This document shows, in pieces, positions 37,219 to 47,238 of a stretch of DNA of 64,000 nucleotides. This stretch comes from Actinomadura sp. J1-007 (GTDB lineage Bacteria > Actinomycetota > Actinomycetes > Streptosporangiales > Streptosporangiaceae), in assembly GCF_009793335.1 (NCBI RefSeq), contig NZ_WING01000002.1:1531011-1595010 (forward strand). The letters are read 5' to 3'. Within the stretch, counting starts at the first letter, position 1, and every line of letters begins with the position of its first letter. Below the pieces are notes generated by a model. That model searched no databases and was not told where the DNA came from. It worked only from the letters and a program-made list of their open reading frames with translations. The position numbers were made by a program, and so were the translations under genes.

Positions 37219-38102
37219 TCAGGCGTCGCGCTTGCGCAGGACGGTGTGGCCGGCGAGCAGTCCGGCGGCCGTCCAGGCCAGCAGAATCGCCAGGCCCGCG
37301 AGCGCCGGGTACGGGTGCGCGTCGTCGTTCATGTAGTGCCGTCCCGCGCTGCTGGGCAGCGAGTCGGAGATGCGCCTCAGCGGCGTCACGCTCGCGCTCC
37401 CCAGCATGATCGGCAGCACCATCAGCGACAGGAACGCCGTGGTGAGCGTCGCGGCGGTGCTGCGCAGCAGCGTGCCGATCCCGACCACGAACACGCTGAT
37501 CAACGCCAGGTACACGCCGCAGCCCGTCACGTGCCACACCGCGTCGCCCGCCGAGAACCGGCCCCACTCGCCCAGCGTCGGCGCCGCGACCGCCGTGCCC
37601 AGCAGCCCCATCAGCGTCCCGGCGGGGAACATCACCGCCACCACGACCACCGCCTTGGACAGCAGCATCCGGGCCCGCGACGGCGTGCACTGCAACGTCG
37701 AGCGGACGCTGCCGGTCGAGTACTCGCCCGTGATCATCAGCATCGCCAGCGCCAGCACCACGAACTGGACCATGTCCATCGCGTTGACCGCGACGCCGCT
37801 GACCGAGGCCACCCCCTGGTCGTCGTTGGCCAGGTCGTTGGTGTTGTTGGACACCACCGAGCTGGCCAGCATCATCGACATCACCCCCATCAGCCCGAAC
37901 GCCGCGACGAGGCCCCACCAGGTCGAACGCACCGACCACAGCTTCGTCCACTCCGCCGCCACCGCCCGCGCATCCGGGCGTCCACCACCCGGCCGAGCCC
38001 CGACGCCGAGCCGCCGCCGTCCCCGTCGCCGGCGGGGCCTCCGGCCGGGGGAGCGGCCGTGGTCGGCGTGCCGCCCGTCGCCATGCCGTTCGCCATCGTC
38101 AC
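37219..38102 (-). CDS. ABC transporter permease, ABC-2 type (one frameshift)
   Basis: The GTG at 38102 overlaps the ATPase stop and opens a 45-residue hydrophilic tail. One base missing near 37975 leads into the core, AVAAEWTKLWSVRSTWWGLVAAFGLMG. The typical periplasmic loop VVSNNTNDLANDDQGVASVSG and the ITGEYSTGSVRSTLQCTPSR motif follow, with six membrane segments in all. The C-terminus ends VLRKRDA. It pairs with the ATPase to form an exporter of the ABC-2 class (drug, lantibiotic or unknown cargo). Confidence 0.85.
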
Positions 38103-39065
38103 ATCCCCGCCTTCGCGCGCCGCGCCGCCGCCCGGACGTCCCGGCCCCCATGCCGGCGGCGCCCTCGGACACCCCGTACTCCACGCTCGTCCCCGTCAAC
38201 TCCATGTACGCCTCCTCCAGCGACGCCTCGCGGACGCTCAGCTCGAACAGCGGCAGCCCGGCCCGGTGCGCGGCCGTCCCGACCCGTTCCAGCGGGACAC
38301 CGACCACCAGCAGCTCCTCCTCGGCCACCCGCGACACCTCCACGCCCTCACCGGACAGCAGCGCCAGCAGCTCGCCGGCCCGCGGGCTGCGGACCTTCAC
38401 CGCGTTCCGCGAACTGCCCGCGATCACCTCGGCGACCGGCGCGTCGGTGATCAGCCGCCCCTTCCCGATCACCACGAGCCGGTCCGCGGTGAGCTGCATC
38501 TCGCTCATCAGATGGCTGGAGACGAACACCGTCCGCCCCTCCGCCGCCAGCGACCGCATCAGCCGCCGCACCCACAGCACCCCGTCCGGGTCCAGCCCGT
38601 TCACCGGCTCGTCGAACATCACCACCCGCGGATCGCCCAGCAGCGCCCCCGCGATCCCCAGCCGCTGCCCCATCCCAGCGAGAACGACCCGGCCCGCTTG
38701 CCCGCGACCGCCGTCAGCCCCACCGTCTCCAGCACCTCGTCCACCCGCCGCACCGCGATCCCGTTGCTGCGCGCCATCGCGACCAGGTGCGCCCGCGCCG
38801 AACGGCCCGGATGCACCGCCTTGGCGTCCAGCAGCGCCCCGACCTCGCGCAGCGGATGCCGCAACGTCTCGTACCGGCGGCCCCCGATCAGCGCCTCCCC
38901 GGCCGACGGCCGGTCCAGCCCCAGGATCATCCGCATCGTGGTCGACTTGCCCGCGCCGTTCGGCCCGAGGAACCCCGTCACCCGCCCCGGCGCGACCTCC
39001 AGCGACAGATCCCGCACCGCGACCTTGTCGCCGTACCGCTTCGTCAGGCCCCGCAACGTGATCAT
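38099..39065 (-). CDS. ABC transporter ATPase, drug-exporter type (two frameshifts)
   Basis: A GGAGG site precedes the ATG at 39065 (ITLRGLTKRYGDKVAVRDLSL). Walker A is GPNGAGKST; the signature SFSLGMGQRLGIAGALLGDP is recovered only when one G is restored opposite 38673-38675. Walker B is VVMFDEPVNGLDPDG, and the H-loop is SSHL. Near the end, one base missing at 38145-38149 restores a tail RAAARRAKAGM whose TGA overlaps the permease GTG (GTGA). About 320 residues, with a C-terminal domain of the DrrA kind. The TGAC-N4-GTCA palindrome at 39178 suggests control by the neighbouring two-component systems. Confidence 0.85.
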
Positions 39066-39177
39066 CGAACCTCCGCGCCGCTCCAGCGGAGCCCGCGCTC
39101 GTTCGCGGCCCCCGTCGTCCACGAACCTAGGCAGCGCGCCCCGGCCCCCGCAGTGCGCGAACGCCACCCCTGACCCC

Positions 39178-39189
39178 TGACTTTCGTCA
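39178..39189. promoter_or_regulatory. Second TGAC-TTTC-GTCA palindrome, ahead of the ABC transporter
   Basis: The same 12 bases as at 33749-33760, here 112 bases upstream of the ATPase start at 39065. It is followed by two CCCCTGA copies on its left side. Confidence 0.65.
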
Positions 39190-39247
39190 AGGCCGAAGCG
39201 GCCCCGGAACGCCGCGACGGCCCCGGGGGAAGGGGAGGGCGTGAACG

Positions 39248-39299
39248 CGTTACGGGCCGTTCCCCACCTGCCGGAGCAGCAGGGGAACGGCCCGTAACG
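39248..39299. terminator. Long perfect hairpin between ABC and PAP2 units
   Basis: An 18-base arm at 39248-39265 (CGTTACGGGCCGTTCCCC) pairs with 39282-39299 without mismatch, and the loop itself can form CTGC/GCAG. It lies about 50 bases after the PAP2 stop on the minus strand. There is no T-run. Confidence 0.7.
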
Positions 39300-39347
39300 G
39301 CAAAAGCGCGGCGCACGCCACGCCGGGGGAGCACCGGCGAGGACGTG

Positions 39348-40354
39348 TCAGGCGGGCGGGCGGCGGTGCTTGCCCGAGTTCGCCATCACGTCCGGCATCG
39401 TCTCGGCGGCCTGGCCACCCGGCCCGGCGGCACCCCTCGCACCCGGTCCACCCGCGGGAGCGCCGGGAGCGCCGGGAGCGCCTTGGACGCCCGGCTGACC
39501 GTAGCCGCCTACGCCACCGGCACCGGCACCGTGCGCGGGCGCCTGGCCCATCGCGCCGGCAGGCCCCGGCATTCCCGGCTGTCCTGCCATTCCGGCCGGG
39601 CTGGGCATCCCGGGCTGGCCCGGCATCGCGCCGCCACCGGCGGCCGGGACACCGGCGGCCATCACGGGCGCCGCATGCCGTCCCGCCGCGGCGGCCCCCG
39701 CGGGACCGTTCCCGCGGGGACCGTTCCCGCCGGAACGGGCGCTCCGTGCGCCACCGGACCCGCGCCCAGCGCCAGCACGCCCACCGGGACCCGCCGCAAC
39801 GCCGCCACCAGCGGCGCGGCCGCCCGGACCAGCACCAGCGCCACCAGCAGCGCCACCACCACGCCCACCACGAACCCCGCCGCGACATCGTGCGGGTAGT
39901 GCACGCCCACGAACACCCGCGAGAACGCCATCAGCGCCGCCAATGGCAGCACCAGCGGCGCCATCCTCCGCCACGCCACCACGATCGCCGCCGCCGACGC
40001 CGCCGCGATCGTCGCGTGGTTGCTCGGGAACGACCAGTCGCCCGGCGACGGGCACGCCGCGATGTTCATCGCGCCCGCCACGGCCCGGCACGGCCGCTCC
40101 TCCTGGAGGAAGCTCTTGGAGACCTCGCTGACCAGGTACGCCCCGACCATCGCGAACGGCGCCAGCAACGCCAGCCCCATCGCCCGCTCGTCCCCGCCGC
40201 GCGCCCGCCACCAGCCCGCCGCGAACAGCACGGCGAACAGCAGCAGCCCCGCATCCGTACCGACGTCGGCCACCGAATGCAACCACGACGGCGTGCCGTG
40301 CGCCCATTCGGTGACATCGCGATACCAGTCGGCACTGAACTCAGGCGCTTGCAT
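39348..40354 (-). CDS. PAP2 family phosphatase with collagen-like tail (one frameshift)
   Basis: GGGAGAG precedes the ATG at 40354. Six membrane helices carry the PAP2 motifs: KSFLQEERPCRA (motif 1), WSFPSNHATIAAA (motif 2, catalytic His) and SRVFVGVHYPHDVAAG (motif 3). These lipid phosphatases act on undecaprenyl or phosphatidyl phosphates at the membrane. Near 39735 the frame changes. Either the protein ends at 39662, or, more likely given protein-like composition, it continues as a Gly/Ala/Pro-rich tail (GAPGAPGAPAGGPGARG) to 39348. The tail would lie after the last helix. Confidence 0.8.
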
Positions 40355-40555
40355 ACTCTCCCTCACGCTCAAGGCGGTCCGGCATCAGATCAGACCCGGC
40401 CTGGACCGCCGAAGTTCACCCTACGTTCACGAATCTGTAGAGAATGTCATGTAACGGCGCGATCAGGCGGCAGATCGGCCCCGCCCGCCCCACGCGGCTC
40501 GCGACCGACCGGCGATTCGTTCCCCCAGGCCCCTAGGACCGCCGCATCAACGGCA

Positions 40556-40591
40556 GAGCACCCGCCCAGACGTCCGTCCGGGCGGGTGCTC
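40556..40591. terminator. Hairpin after the DedA gene
   Basis: GAGCACCCGCCC at 40556-40567 pairs perfectly with GGGCGGGTGCTC at 40580-40591. It lies downstream of the DedA stop at 40627 on the minus strand. Confidence 0.7.
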
Positions 40592-40626
40592 GGGCGGGCG
40601 TCCGGACGCCCGGCGCGGCGAGCCGT

Positions 40627-41384
40627 TCAGCGCGAACCGCGGTCCGCCACCTCGGACGCCGAGAGCGTCCCGGACTCCCCGGACGCGTCCGCGGGTCCCG
40701 CACCCGCCACACCGGCCGCCACCGCCTCCCGCTCGCCGTCGGACCGCACGCCACCGGGCGGCACCTCGCCGTCCCCCTCCGAACGGCGCCGACGCCGACG
40801 GCCCCGCACGTAGCGAACGCCCTCCACCACACCCGTCACGCCCAGCGCCAACCCCAACCCGACCCCGACGCCCTTCACCGGGTCGTTCTCGAACGCCATC
40901 CCGCCCACATAGCCCAGCAGCGTCCCGTACAGCGCCCACGACAGCGCCGCGATCCCGCGAACAGCGAGAACGAACGCAGGCGGTACCCGACCACCCCCAT
41001 CGTCATCGTCACCGCCGTACGGCCCCCGGGCACGTAACGCGCCACCACCAGGATCAGCCCGCCCCGCTCCGCCATCGTCCGCCGCGCCCACACGAACGCC
41101 CCGTGCCGCCGCGTCCCCGCGCGCAGCCCGCGCTCCACCCGCCCGCCCGACAGCCGCCCGATCCCGTACGCCACGTGATCACCGATGAACGCCCCCAGCG
41201 CCGCCAGCGCCACCACCAGTCCCACCTCGGGCTCGCCCGACGCCGCGTACACGCCCCCCGTGATCACCATGCTCTCGCTCGGCACCACCGGGAAGAACCC
41301 GTCGATCACCGCCACCGCGAACAGGGCGAGGTAGAACCACGGCGACGTGACAGCCGTGTGCAACAGATCGATGACAGCGTCCAT
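40627..41384 (-). CDS. DedA/SNARE-associated family membrane protein (one frameshift)
   Basis: The protein starts MDAVIDLLHTAVTSPWFYLALF. It has the DedA motifs GFFPVVPSESMVITGG, GAFIGDHVAYGIGRLSG and VVARYVPGGRTAVTMTMG. A missing C/G at 40954-40956 leads to the last two helices (IAALSWALYGTLLGYVGGMAF) and an Arg-rich then acidic tail of about 70 residues. DedA proteins help flip undecaprenyl phosphate or other lipids and support envelope homeostasis. The PAP2 gene downstream would act on the same class of lipid carrier. Confidence 0.87.
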
Positions 41385-41573
41385 GCGTCCAACGCTAGAA
41401 AACGATCACCACCCGGACATCGGACGTACGGCCACCGCCGCCCCCGACTTTCGATCAGGACGGCCCTGCGTCCTGCGAACGATGTACGCCGGTTTCCTCA
41501 CCCTGGAGGACGAACCCGCCCGCACGCAGCGCCAAGCTGGAGACACCAGCGCGAACCCGGGGGAGGACCCGCC

Positions 41574-42062
41574 ATGGAACCGCACCGCCACACCGAGGCC
41601 GCCGCCCACGGCGCTCTTGACGTCCCCGGCGCGCCCGGCGCGCCCGGGGTCCCCGGCGTCCGCGCCGCCGACGCCGACCGCGACACCGCCATCGAACGGC
41701 TCGGCGACGCCCTCGCCGAAGGCGCCCTCGACACCGCCGAGTACAACCGCCGCCTCGAACGGGCCGCCCAGGCCGCCACCCTCGCCGAACTCCGCGCCCT
41801 CACCGCCGACCTGCCCGTCTCCCGCGCCGCCCAGGCCAAAGCCGAGGTCGCCCGCAGGACCGCCCAGCAGCAGGCCGACAAACGCGCATGGCTCAACGAA
41901 TGGGGCTACTGGGCCGGCGGCGCGCTCATCATGAACGCCATCTGGGGCTACACCTGCCTCAAGGACGGCGACCTGAAGTTCTACTGGCCCGCGCTCCCGC
42001 TCGCCATCTGGGCCATCGTCCTGATCTCCTACGCCCTCTGGCCCGACCGCAAGAACCCCTGA
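41574..42062 (+). CDS. DUF1707 domain membrane protein
   Basis: GGGGGAGG precedes the ATG at 41574. The 162-residue protein has a leader with GAPGAPGVPGV, the DUF1707 motif ADADRDTAIERLGDALAEGALDTAEYNRRLERA and the linker TLAELRALTADLP. Two membrane helices follow (ALIMNAIWGYTCL and PALPLAIWAIVLISYALW). Function is unknown. The domain is typical of actinobacteria and is often paired with 2TM modules. It is intact. Confidence 0.87.
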   Translation: MEPHRHTEAAAHGALDVPGAPGAPGVPGVRAADADRDTAIERLGDALAEGALDTAEYNRRLERAAQAATLAELRALTADLPVSRAAQAKAEVARRTAQQQADKRAWLNEWGYWAGGALIMNAIWGYTCLKDGDLKFYWPALPLAIWAIVLISYALWPDRKNP

Positions 42063-42100
42063 CCCCACCGACCCGGGCCGCCCCGCACCGTAGGAAGCGT

Positions 42101-42739
42101 TCAGCCGGCGAGCAGCGAACGGCCCAGCGCGTACGCCTGGGCCAGATCGTCACCCCGGTAGTCCACCGCCGCGAGCCCGGCCAGATGATGATCCGCGTTC
42201 ACCGCCACCGTGTTCACCAGGTGACGGAACAGCGGCGCGTCCGACATCGAGTCCCCGTACGCCACGCAGCGCCCCACCGGCAGGCCGTGGCGAACGCGCA
42301 GCTCCTCCGCCACGCGCACCTTGTCCGCGGGCGTCAAGATCCCGTCCGGCTCCAACGGCACGCTGAACGGCAGCTCCGGAAAACGCGACGCCACCACCTC
42401 GTCGAACCCCAGCGCCAGCAGATGCCGCGCGAAGAAGTCCGGCGACATCGTGATCACCACCGAATGCTCGCCCCGCGCCCGGATGTCCGCGCACACCTCC
42501 GCGATACCGCGCAACCACGTCGCCGACCCGTACGCCGCCGCGACGACCTCCGCCGTCAGATGCCCCCACATCCGGTGGATCTCCGCCGAGAAACCCCGCG
42601 TGTCGATCTCCCCGGCCGCCAGCCGCTCCTCCAGCACCAGCAGCTCGGGCAGCGTGCCCAGGTGACGGGCGACCTCCAGGTTCGCCGTCGACCCCGCGAG
42701 CAACGTCCCGTCCATGTCGAAAATATGCAAGGTAGCCAC
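42101..42739 (-). CDS. HAD-IB family phosphatase (SerB-like)
   Basis: The 212-residue protein has motif I HIFDMDGTL (Asp8, Asp10), motif II VVITMSPDFFARH, Lys in TPADKVRVAEEL, and motif III VAYGDSMSDAPLFRHL. The cap region is helical (GEIDTRGFSAEIHRMW), as in HAD-IB enzymes related to phosphoserine phosphatase. It could remove phosphate from a metabolite or lipid headgroup. It is divergent from the membrane protein gene at 42828. Confidence 0.9.
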   Translation of the reverse strand: MATLHIFDMDGTLLAGSTANLEVARHLGTLPELLVLEERLAAGEIDTRGFSAEIHRMWGHLTAEVVAAAYGSATWLRGIAEVCADIRARGEHSVVITMSPDFFARHLLALGFDEVVASRFPELPFSVPLEPDGILTPADKVRVAEELRVRHGLPVGRCVAYGDSMSDAPLFRHLVNTVAVNADHHLAGLAAVDYRGDDLAQAYALGRSLLAG

Positions 42740-42827
42740 GATCCGCCCATTGTGGACGACCGGAACCCGTCCCGCGACCCCGAACCCACCCCCACGACAT
42801 CATGGACAACCCCACCACGGAGGCTCC

Positions 42828-43547
42828 ATGACCCCCACACCCCCCAAAACCCCCACCCCCACCCACACCACCGTCCCCACCGGACGTCCCCTGCTCTGGC
42901 TCGCCGCCACCGCCGCCGCCTACGCCCTCACCCACCACATCGGCTTCGGACTCGCCGGACTCGGCACCACTGGCACCACTGGCACCACCGGCGAGACCCG
43001 CTGGGCCGACTGGATCGACCTCACCACCCCCTACACCCTCCTCCTCACCGCCGCCGCCACCCTCCACACCGCCCACGCCGCACGCCGCGCCTGGGCCCTC
43101 TACCTCACCGGCGCCATCACCTACGCCGAAGGCCACGGCATCCACCTCGCCGCCAACTCCGTCGGCAACGTCGCCCCCAGCGACACCGCCCACCTCTGGG
43201 ACGAGACCGTCGGCCACTACCTCTGGTACACCGGCCTCGCCCTCGTCCTCACCGCCCTCGCCGCGACCCTCGCCCGCCGCCCGCCCGTCCACGGCGCCCT
43301 CCCCGCCCTCACCACCGCACTGCTCTGCGCCACCACCGCCTTCACCTGGACCAGCAACGCGCTCGAAGGCCGGTACGCCATCCCCGGCATCGCCCTCGCC
43401 GCCGCGTTCACCCTCTGGGGCCTCCTCACCCGCCGCACCTTCGGACGCACCCTGATCCTCGCCTTCGCCCCCGCCCTGATCATGCTCACCGGCTACGGCA
43501 TCTGGCACCACGGCTTCCCCGAACCCTCCGACATCGGCTGGGTCTGA
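42828..43547 (+). CDS. Seven-helix-like membrane protein of unknown function
   Basis: GGAGG precedes the ATG at 42828, giving 239 residues with six or seven hydrophobic segments after a Pro/Thr-rich tail. Conserved-looking polar spots lie within or near helices: THHIGFGLAGLG, YAEGHGIHLAANSVG, WDETVGHYLWYTG and YGIWHHG. A string GTTGTTGTTGET lies in the first loop. The His and Asp/Glu pattern recalls metal-dependent CREST-type hydrolases, but I cannot assign the family. Codons are extremely C-ending: 15 of the first 20. Confidence 0.75.
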   Translation: MTPTPPKTPTPTHTTVPTGRPLLWLAATAAAYALTHHIGFGLAGLGTTGTTGTTGETRWADWIDLTTPYTLLLTAAATLHTAHAARRAWALYLTGAITYAEGHGIHLAANSVGNVAPSDTAHLWDETVGHYLWYTGLALVLTALAATLARRPPVHGALPALTTALLCATTAFTWTSNALEGRYAIPGIALAAAFTLWGLLTRRTFGRTLILAFAPALIMLTGYGIWHHGFPEPSDIGWV

Positions 43548-43705
43548 CACAAAGGACCACGCGACACCGCGCTACCGCGCCACCGGCAACCCCGGACCGA
43601 ACGGCCCACGACCCGCGCACGCCGGCCCGTGCACGCCGACTGACCCGCGCACGAAAAGGGCAGCCCCGACCGGGACCGCCCCTCCGCACCTCCCATGGAC
43701 ACTGG

Positions 43706-44772
43706 TCAGCGAGGCAACTGACCCGCCCTGTCGGTCACCGCCACCCTGACCTCCGCCGACGCGTACACCAGCGCCCCGTGCTCACCCAACGCCCCCACCC
43801 GACCGGACGGCGACGGCGACGGCGACGCACCGGCCGGCCGCCACGTGCTCCGCAGGTCCACGACCTCCCGCTCACCCAGATACGCGTACGTACGGGCATC
43901 GAACACCAACTCGTGGCGGACGCCCTGCCACGTCTGCCCGACGGCGACCCCCTTACGCCCGACCATGTCCGTGACACCGCGCGTGACCGTGACGCCCGGC
44001 ACGCGCGCCGCCGCGGCGAACAGAAGCGACAGCGTCCGAGGCTCGACATAGCGCTCCCGGATGGAATCGCCCACCGTGACGAAAGCCTGCACGTCCGGCG
44101 GATTGCTGCCCCGCGAACGCTCGTAGAGCCAGCGGCGCATGCCCTCGACCCCCGTCGGCATACCGGACAGGCGCGCCGGCTCATCACGGCAGCCCGTGGG
44201 CGGGTGAGCGAGATCGACCCGCAGGTCCCGCCCCTTCCGGATCGCCGCGATCTCCCGCCTCCGCAACGCCTCCGAACCCGTACACAACCAGCTCCCCGCC
44301 CCACCCCCGACCCCGAGACCCCCGAACCGCGGACCAGCCCGGCACGACGGCCGTCGATCGACTGCCACGCCCGCCGCACACCGGCCTGACCCGGCTCCAC
44401 CTTGGGATCCGGACCAGGACGCTGATACACCCTGGACTCCACGTAAAGGAACTGATCCGGACGCGGCCTGAGATCCGGCCGCGCGGCCGCGGCCCGGGAG
44501 GCACGCGTGAGCACCTCCGTGGCGCCGACGTTCACCAGCGCCGGAGCACGATGCCCCGACCCCGCGGGCACGACGACCGCGACCGCGACACCGGCCGCCA
44601 GACCACCCGCGGCGAGCCCGCCGAACACGACCCGGCGCCGATACGCACGAGACCGAAACGACCGGCGCGGCGCGGACAGCTCGGACATCAGATGCGCGCG
44701 GCGAGCCTCATGGCGGCCCGCAGGCAGATCCCTGCGCACGGGCAGGCCGGACGGGGGGACGAGGTCGTTCAT
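43706..44772 (-). CDS. CU044_5270-type membrane-anchored protein (one frameshift)
   Basis: The ATG overlaps the ECF sigma stop (ATGA at 44769-44772). The N-terminus is cytoplasmic (RRDLPAGRHEARRAHLMSEL), followed by one helix, VVFGGLAAGGLAAGVAVAVVV, written here in full at 21 residues less one. The outer part has DQFLYVESRVYQRPG. A G missing in the runs near 44311-44324 joins it to the second frame (RRWLYERSRGSNPPDVQAFVTVGDSIRE, then YVEPRTLSLLFAAAARVPGV and GQTWQGVRHELVFDARTYAYLGE). These proteins regularly follow SigE-type sigma genes in actinomycetes and may act as their partners. Confidence 0.8.
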
Positions 44773-45503
44773 GAGGACTCCTCCGAAACGAACGGCGTGG
44801 GACGTTCACCCTTCCTGTGTCCGGCCACCGGACCGGGTTCCGGCAGACGACCGGGCAACGGACCCTGCACCCGATCCGGCCAAGGCTCTTGCGGACCCTC
44901 CGCAAGACGCCCCACCGGAGACGCTTCGTCGAGGTCGGGCTCGGGCTCGGGGTCGGCGGAGATGCCGCGCAGACGCGACCGGGCGCGAGCCAACCGCGAC
45001 CGAACGGTCCCGACCGGGACGCCCAGCGCCTCCGCCGCCTCCGCGTACCCGAGCCCCTCCCACACGCACAGGACGAGCACCTCGCGGTCACGGCGCGACA
45101 ACCGCTCGATCGAAGCCATCACCCGCCGCATACGCCGCTCGGCGTCCAGCCGTTCCGAAGCCTCCTCCGCGCCGTCCGGCTGCGGCTCCGGCGCGGGCAG
45201 CCGAGACAGCGCCTCGCGATGCCGACGCAGACTCCGGCGATGGTTCTGTAGGACATTGGTGGCGACGCCGTACAGCCAGGGCAACAGCGACTCCGACGGC
45301 ATGGAGACGTGCGCGCGGCGCCGCCAGGTCTCCAGGAAGACGACCGAGGTGAGATCCTCCGCCTCCGACCAGCTCGCCGTACGCCGGAAGCAGTAGTTGT
45401 AGACCGTCCGCGCATGCCGGTCGAAAAGCGCCCCGAAGGCCCGCTCGTCTCCGTCACATGCCCGGCGCCACAACTCGACATCCGTGGGGGTGTGCGGGTT
45501 CAT
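44769..45503 (-). CDS. ECF sigma factor, SigE-like actinobacterial group
   Basis: The 244-residue protein (ATG 45503) has region 2 FGALFDRHARTVYNYCFRRT with SWSEAEDLTSVVFLETWRRR, and region 4 IERLSRRDREVLVLCVWEGL with EALGVPVGTVRSRLARARSRL. A Pro/Glu-rich tail of about 60 residues follows. It is coupled by ATGA to the CU044_5270-type gene, a pairing seen widely in actinomycetes. The signal is unknown. Confidence 0.92.
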   Translation of the reverse strand: MNPHTPTDVELWRRACDGDERAFGALFDRHARTVYNYCFRRTASWSEAEDLTSVVFLETWRRRAHVSMPSESLLPWLYGVATNVLQNHRRSLRRHREALSRLPAPEPQPDGAEEASERLDAERRMRRVMASIERLSRRDREVLVLCVWEGLGYAEAAEALGVPVGTVRSRLARARSRLRGISADPEPEPDLDEASPVGRLAEGPQEPWPDRVQGPLPGRLPEPGPVAGHRKGERPTPFVSEESS

Positions 45504-45821
45504 ACCCACCAGGTGTCCGCTCCGCGACGCCGGTTCCCTCAAAGACGACCCTACGCGGACGATCACGCCCCGCCGGACGCCCCCGGACGCGATGACCGGA
45601 CCGGAGGAGCGCGATACCGGCCACTGGGCACCAACCCGTACGGCCGAAAAGGGACCCGCGCCAAACCCGGTGACAGACAGAGCTCAGCGACGAGACCGGA
45701 ACCAGCCCCAGACGGGACGCCGGCGAGACTCCGTGCGAGCACCGAAGCCGCACGACGAACACAAGCGACCACGAACCGGCCGCGGACCCGCGCACACGGA
45801 CCAGCGACGACAGGAGACGGA
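45504..45821. other. Gene-free 318 bases
   Basis: No frame with family features on either strand. It contains the sigma gene's upstream region and the downstream end of the recombinase unit. I see no strong hairpin. Confidence 0.45.
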
Positions 45822-46895
45822 CTAGGGACGGTGCTGCACCGGGCCCAGCAACGGGTGAACGCGCATCGCGGCCTCCAACTCGCCCGGCAACTCGTCCCGG
45901 TAACGGCCCAACGTCGACAAGTCCGAATGCCCCAGCACCCGCCGCACCGCGTCCATGTCGGTCGCCGCCGCCAGCAGATGCGTCGCCGTCGTATGCCGCA
46001 ATCCATGCGGCGTCACACTCCGCCGCCGCCCCGGCTCCACCCGCGCCTGCACCCGATCGATCACCGCCTGCACATCACCCCGCGCCAACCGCCGACCCCG
46101 CCACGACAACAGCAACGCCTTCGGCTCACGCCCCCGATCCAACCGCGGCCGCCCCTCCGCCAAATACGCGTCCAGAACCTCCGCGACAGGCCGGGGGAGA
46201 GGCACATCACGCGTACGCCCACCCTTGCCGAACACCCGCCAGTAGCGCGTCCCGCCGTTGACGAAGAAGTCCTCCGCGTTCGCCCGCGTCAGCTCCGACA
46301 CCCGAGGACCCACCGCCGCCAGCAACAGAACGATCAACCCGTCCCGCAACTCGGTCCGCTGATCCACCCGCCGACCCTCGTCCGGCCCGGCCTCCACCAG
46401 CCCGCGCGCCGCCCCCAGCAACCCCTCCGCCTGCTCAGCCGTCAACGCGCGCCGCTCCGCCCGCAACCCGCCCCGCTGCTTCGGCTTCAACGTCACCGCC
46501 AGCATCGGATTGAGCTGCACCCACCCCGCGATCGTCGCGTACTGGAAGAACGCCGACACCGACCTGCGGAAACGCGCCTGCGACGCGGCACTCTGCAAAG
46601 GAGCGGCCCCGCCCTCGCCACGCGGCGGCCGCACCCGCCGCCCATCCGGCTTGCGCGCGAACCGCAGCAGCACCTCGTCGACGTCCTCACCCGACAGGTC
46701 GTCCAGCACACGCTCCGGGCCCGCCAACCCCGCGAACGTGTGCACGTCACGCGCGTACACCTCCGCCGTACCGGGCGCCAGCGCACCCGTGGACGTCTTC
46801 GCGCGGACCATCTCCGCGTAACGGTCAACAGTCTCGGCCACGGTGAGCCGCTGAACATCAGAGGGACGCACCCACCGGACGCTACAACCGCCCAC
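45822..46895 (-). CDS. Tyrosine recombinase/integrase (Xer-like)
   Basis: The GTG at 46895 lies 8 bases after GGGAGG and gives 357 residues; a TTG at 46901 is possible. The N-terminal SAM-like domain runs RLTVAETVDRYAEMV to FFQYATIAGWVQLNPM. The catalytic domain has Arg198 (GPRVSELT), Lys224 (FGKGGRTRDV), His297-x2-Arg300 (PHGLRHTTATHLL), His323 (VLGHSDLST) and Tyr332 (GRYRD), so all six residues are present. It is larger than usual XerC/XerD and has an Arg/Gly-rich loop after residue 80. It sits about 0.9 kb from a dif-like site, with no phage genes nearby. Confidence 0.9.
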   Translation of the reverse strand: MGGCSVRWVRPSDVQRLTVAETVDRYAEMVRAKTSTGALAPGTAEVYARDVHTFAGLAGPERVLDDLSGEDVDEVLLRFARKPDGRRVRPPRGEGGAAPLQSAASQARFRRSVSAFFQYATIAGWVQLNPMLAVTLKPKQRGGLRAERRALTAEQAEGLLGAARGLVEAGPDEGRRVDQRTELRDGLIVLLLAAVGPRVSELTRANAEDFFVNGGTRYWRVFGKGGRTRDVPLPRPVAEVLDAYLAEGRPRLDRGREPKALLLSWRGRRLARGDVQAVIDRVQARVEPGRRRSVTPHGLRHTTATHLLAAATDMDAVRRVLGHSDLSTLGRYRDELPGELEAAMRVHPLLGPVQHRP

Positions 46896-47238
46896 CGACA
46901 AAACCTCCCGCCCACCCGACGAACGAGACGCAACGCAACATCTCCGGCATCCGCCGGGGGAGGAGGGGAGACCTGGGCAGGTGGATCAGCCGCTGCAAGG
47001 CGAAGTACGGCCCGGGGGATCGAGCTCGCGTCCCGGGGCGTACCGCGCGGCCGGTCTGCGTTAACGGCGCGCACGGTCCAAGAGATGGCTCCGGCGCGGG
47101 TCGTGTCACCGCGTCCGATCAGGTTGAACAAACCGAACAGAATCCACCTTCTGTCTGGTTTGTGTTGTTTTGTCGGAATCAGTGATGCGGAGGCTGTCGG
47201 AGGGGCCGCTTAGGATTTCGCCCGGAGGTGCGTGGGCG
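46896..47238. other. 343 bases between the recombinase and the next gene
   Basis: It holds the inverted repeat at 47130-47161 and A/T-rich sequence after it (TTTGTGTTGTTTTGTC), probably divergent promoters. No gene is supported. Confidence 0.5.
47130..47161. promoter_or_regulatory. 13-base inverted repeat upstream of the recombinase
   Basis: AAACCGAACAGAA (47130-47142) and TTCTGTCTGGTTT (47149-47161) are inverted copies with two mismatched positions and a 6-base spacer. It could be an operator for both flanking genes or a recombinase-binding site. Confidence 0.6.

Noticed and set aside
47130..47161. Attachment site of an integrated element
   Set aside because: I found no matching second copy or tRNA gene in the window, and no phage or transfer genes. 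Left as an inverted repeat.
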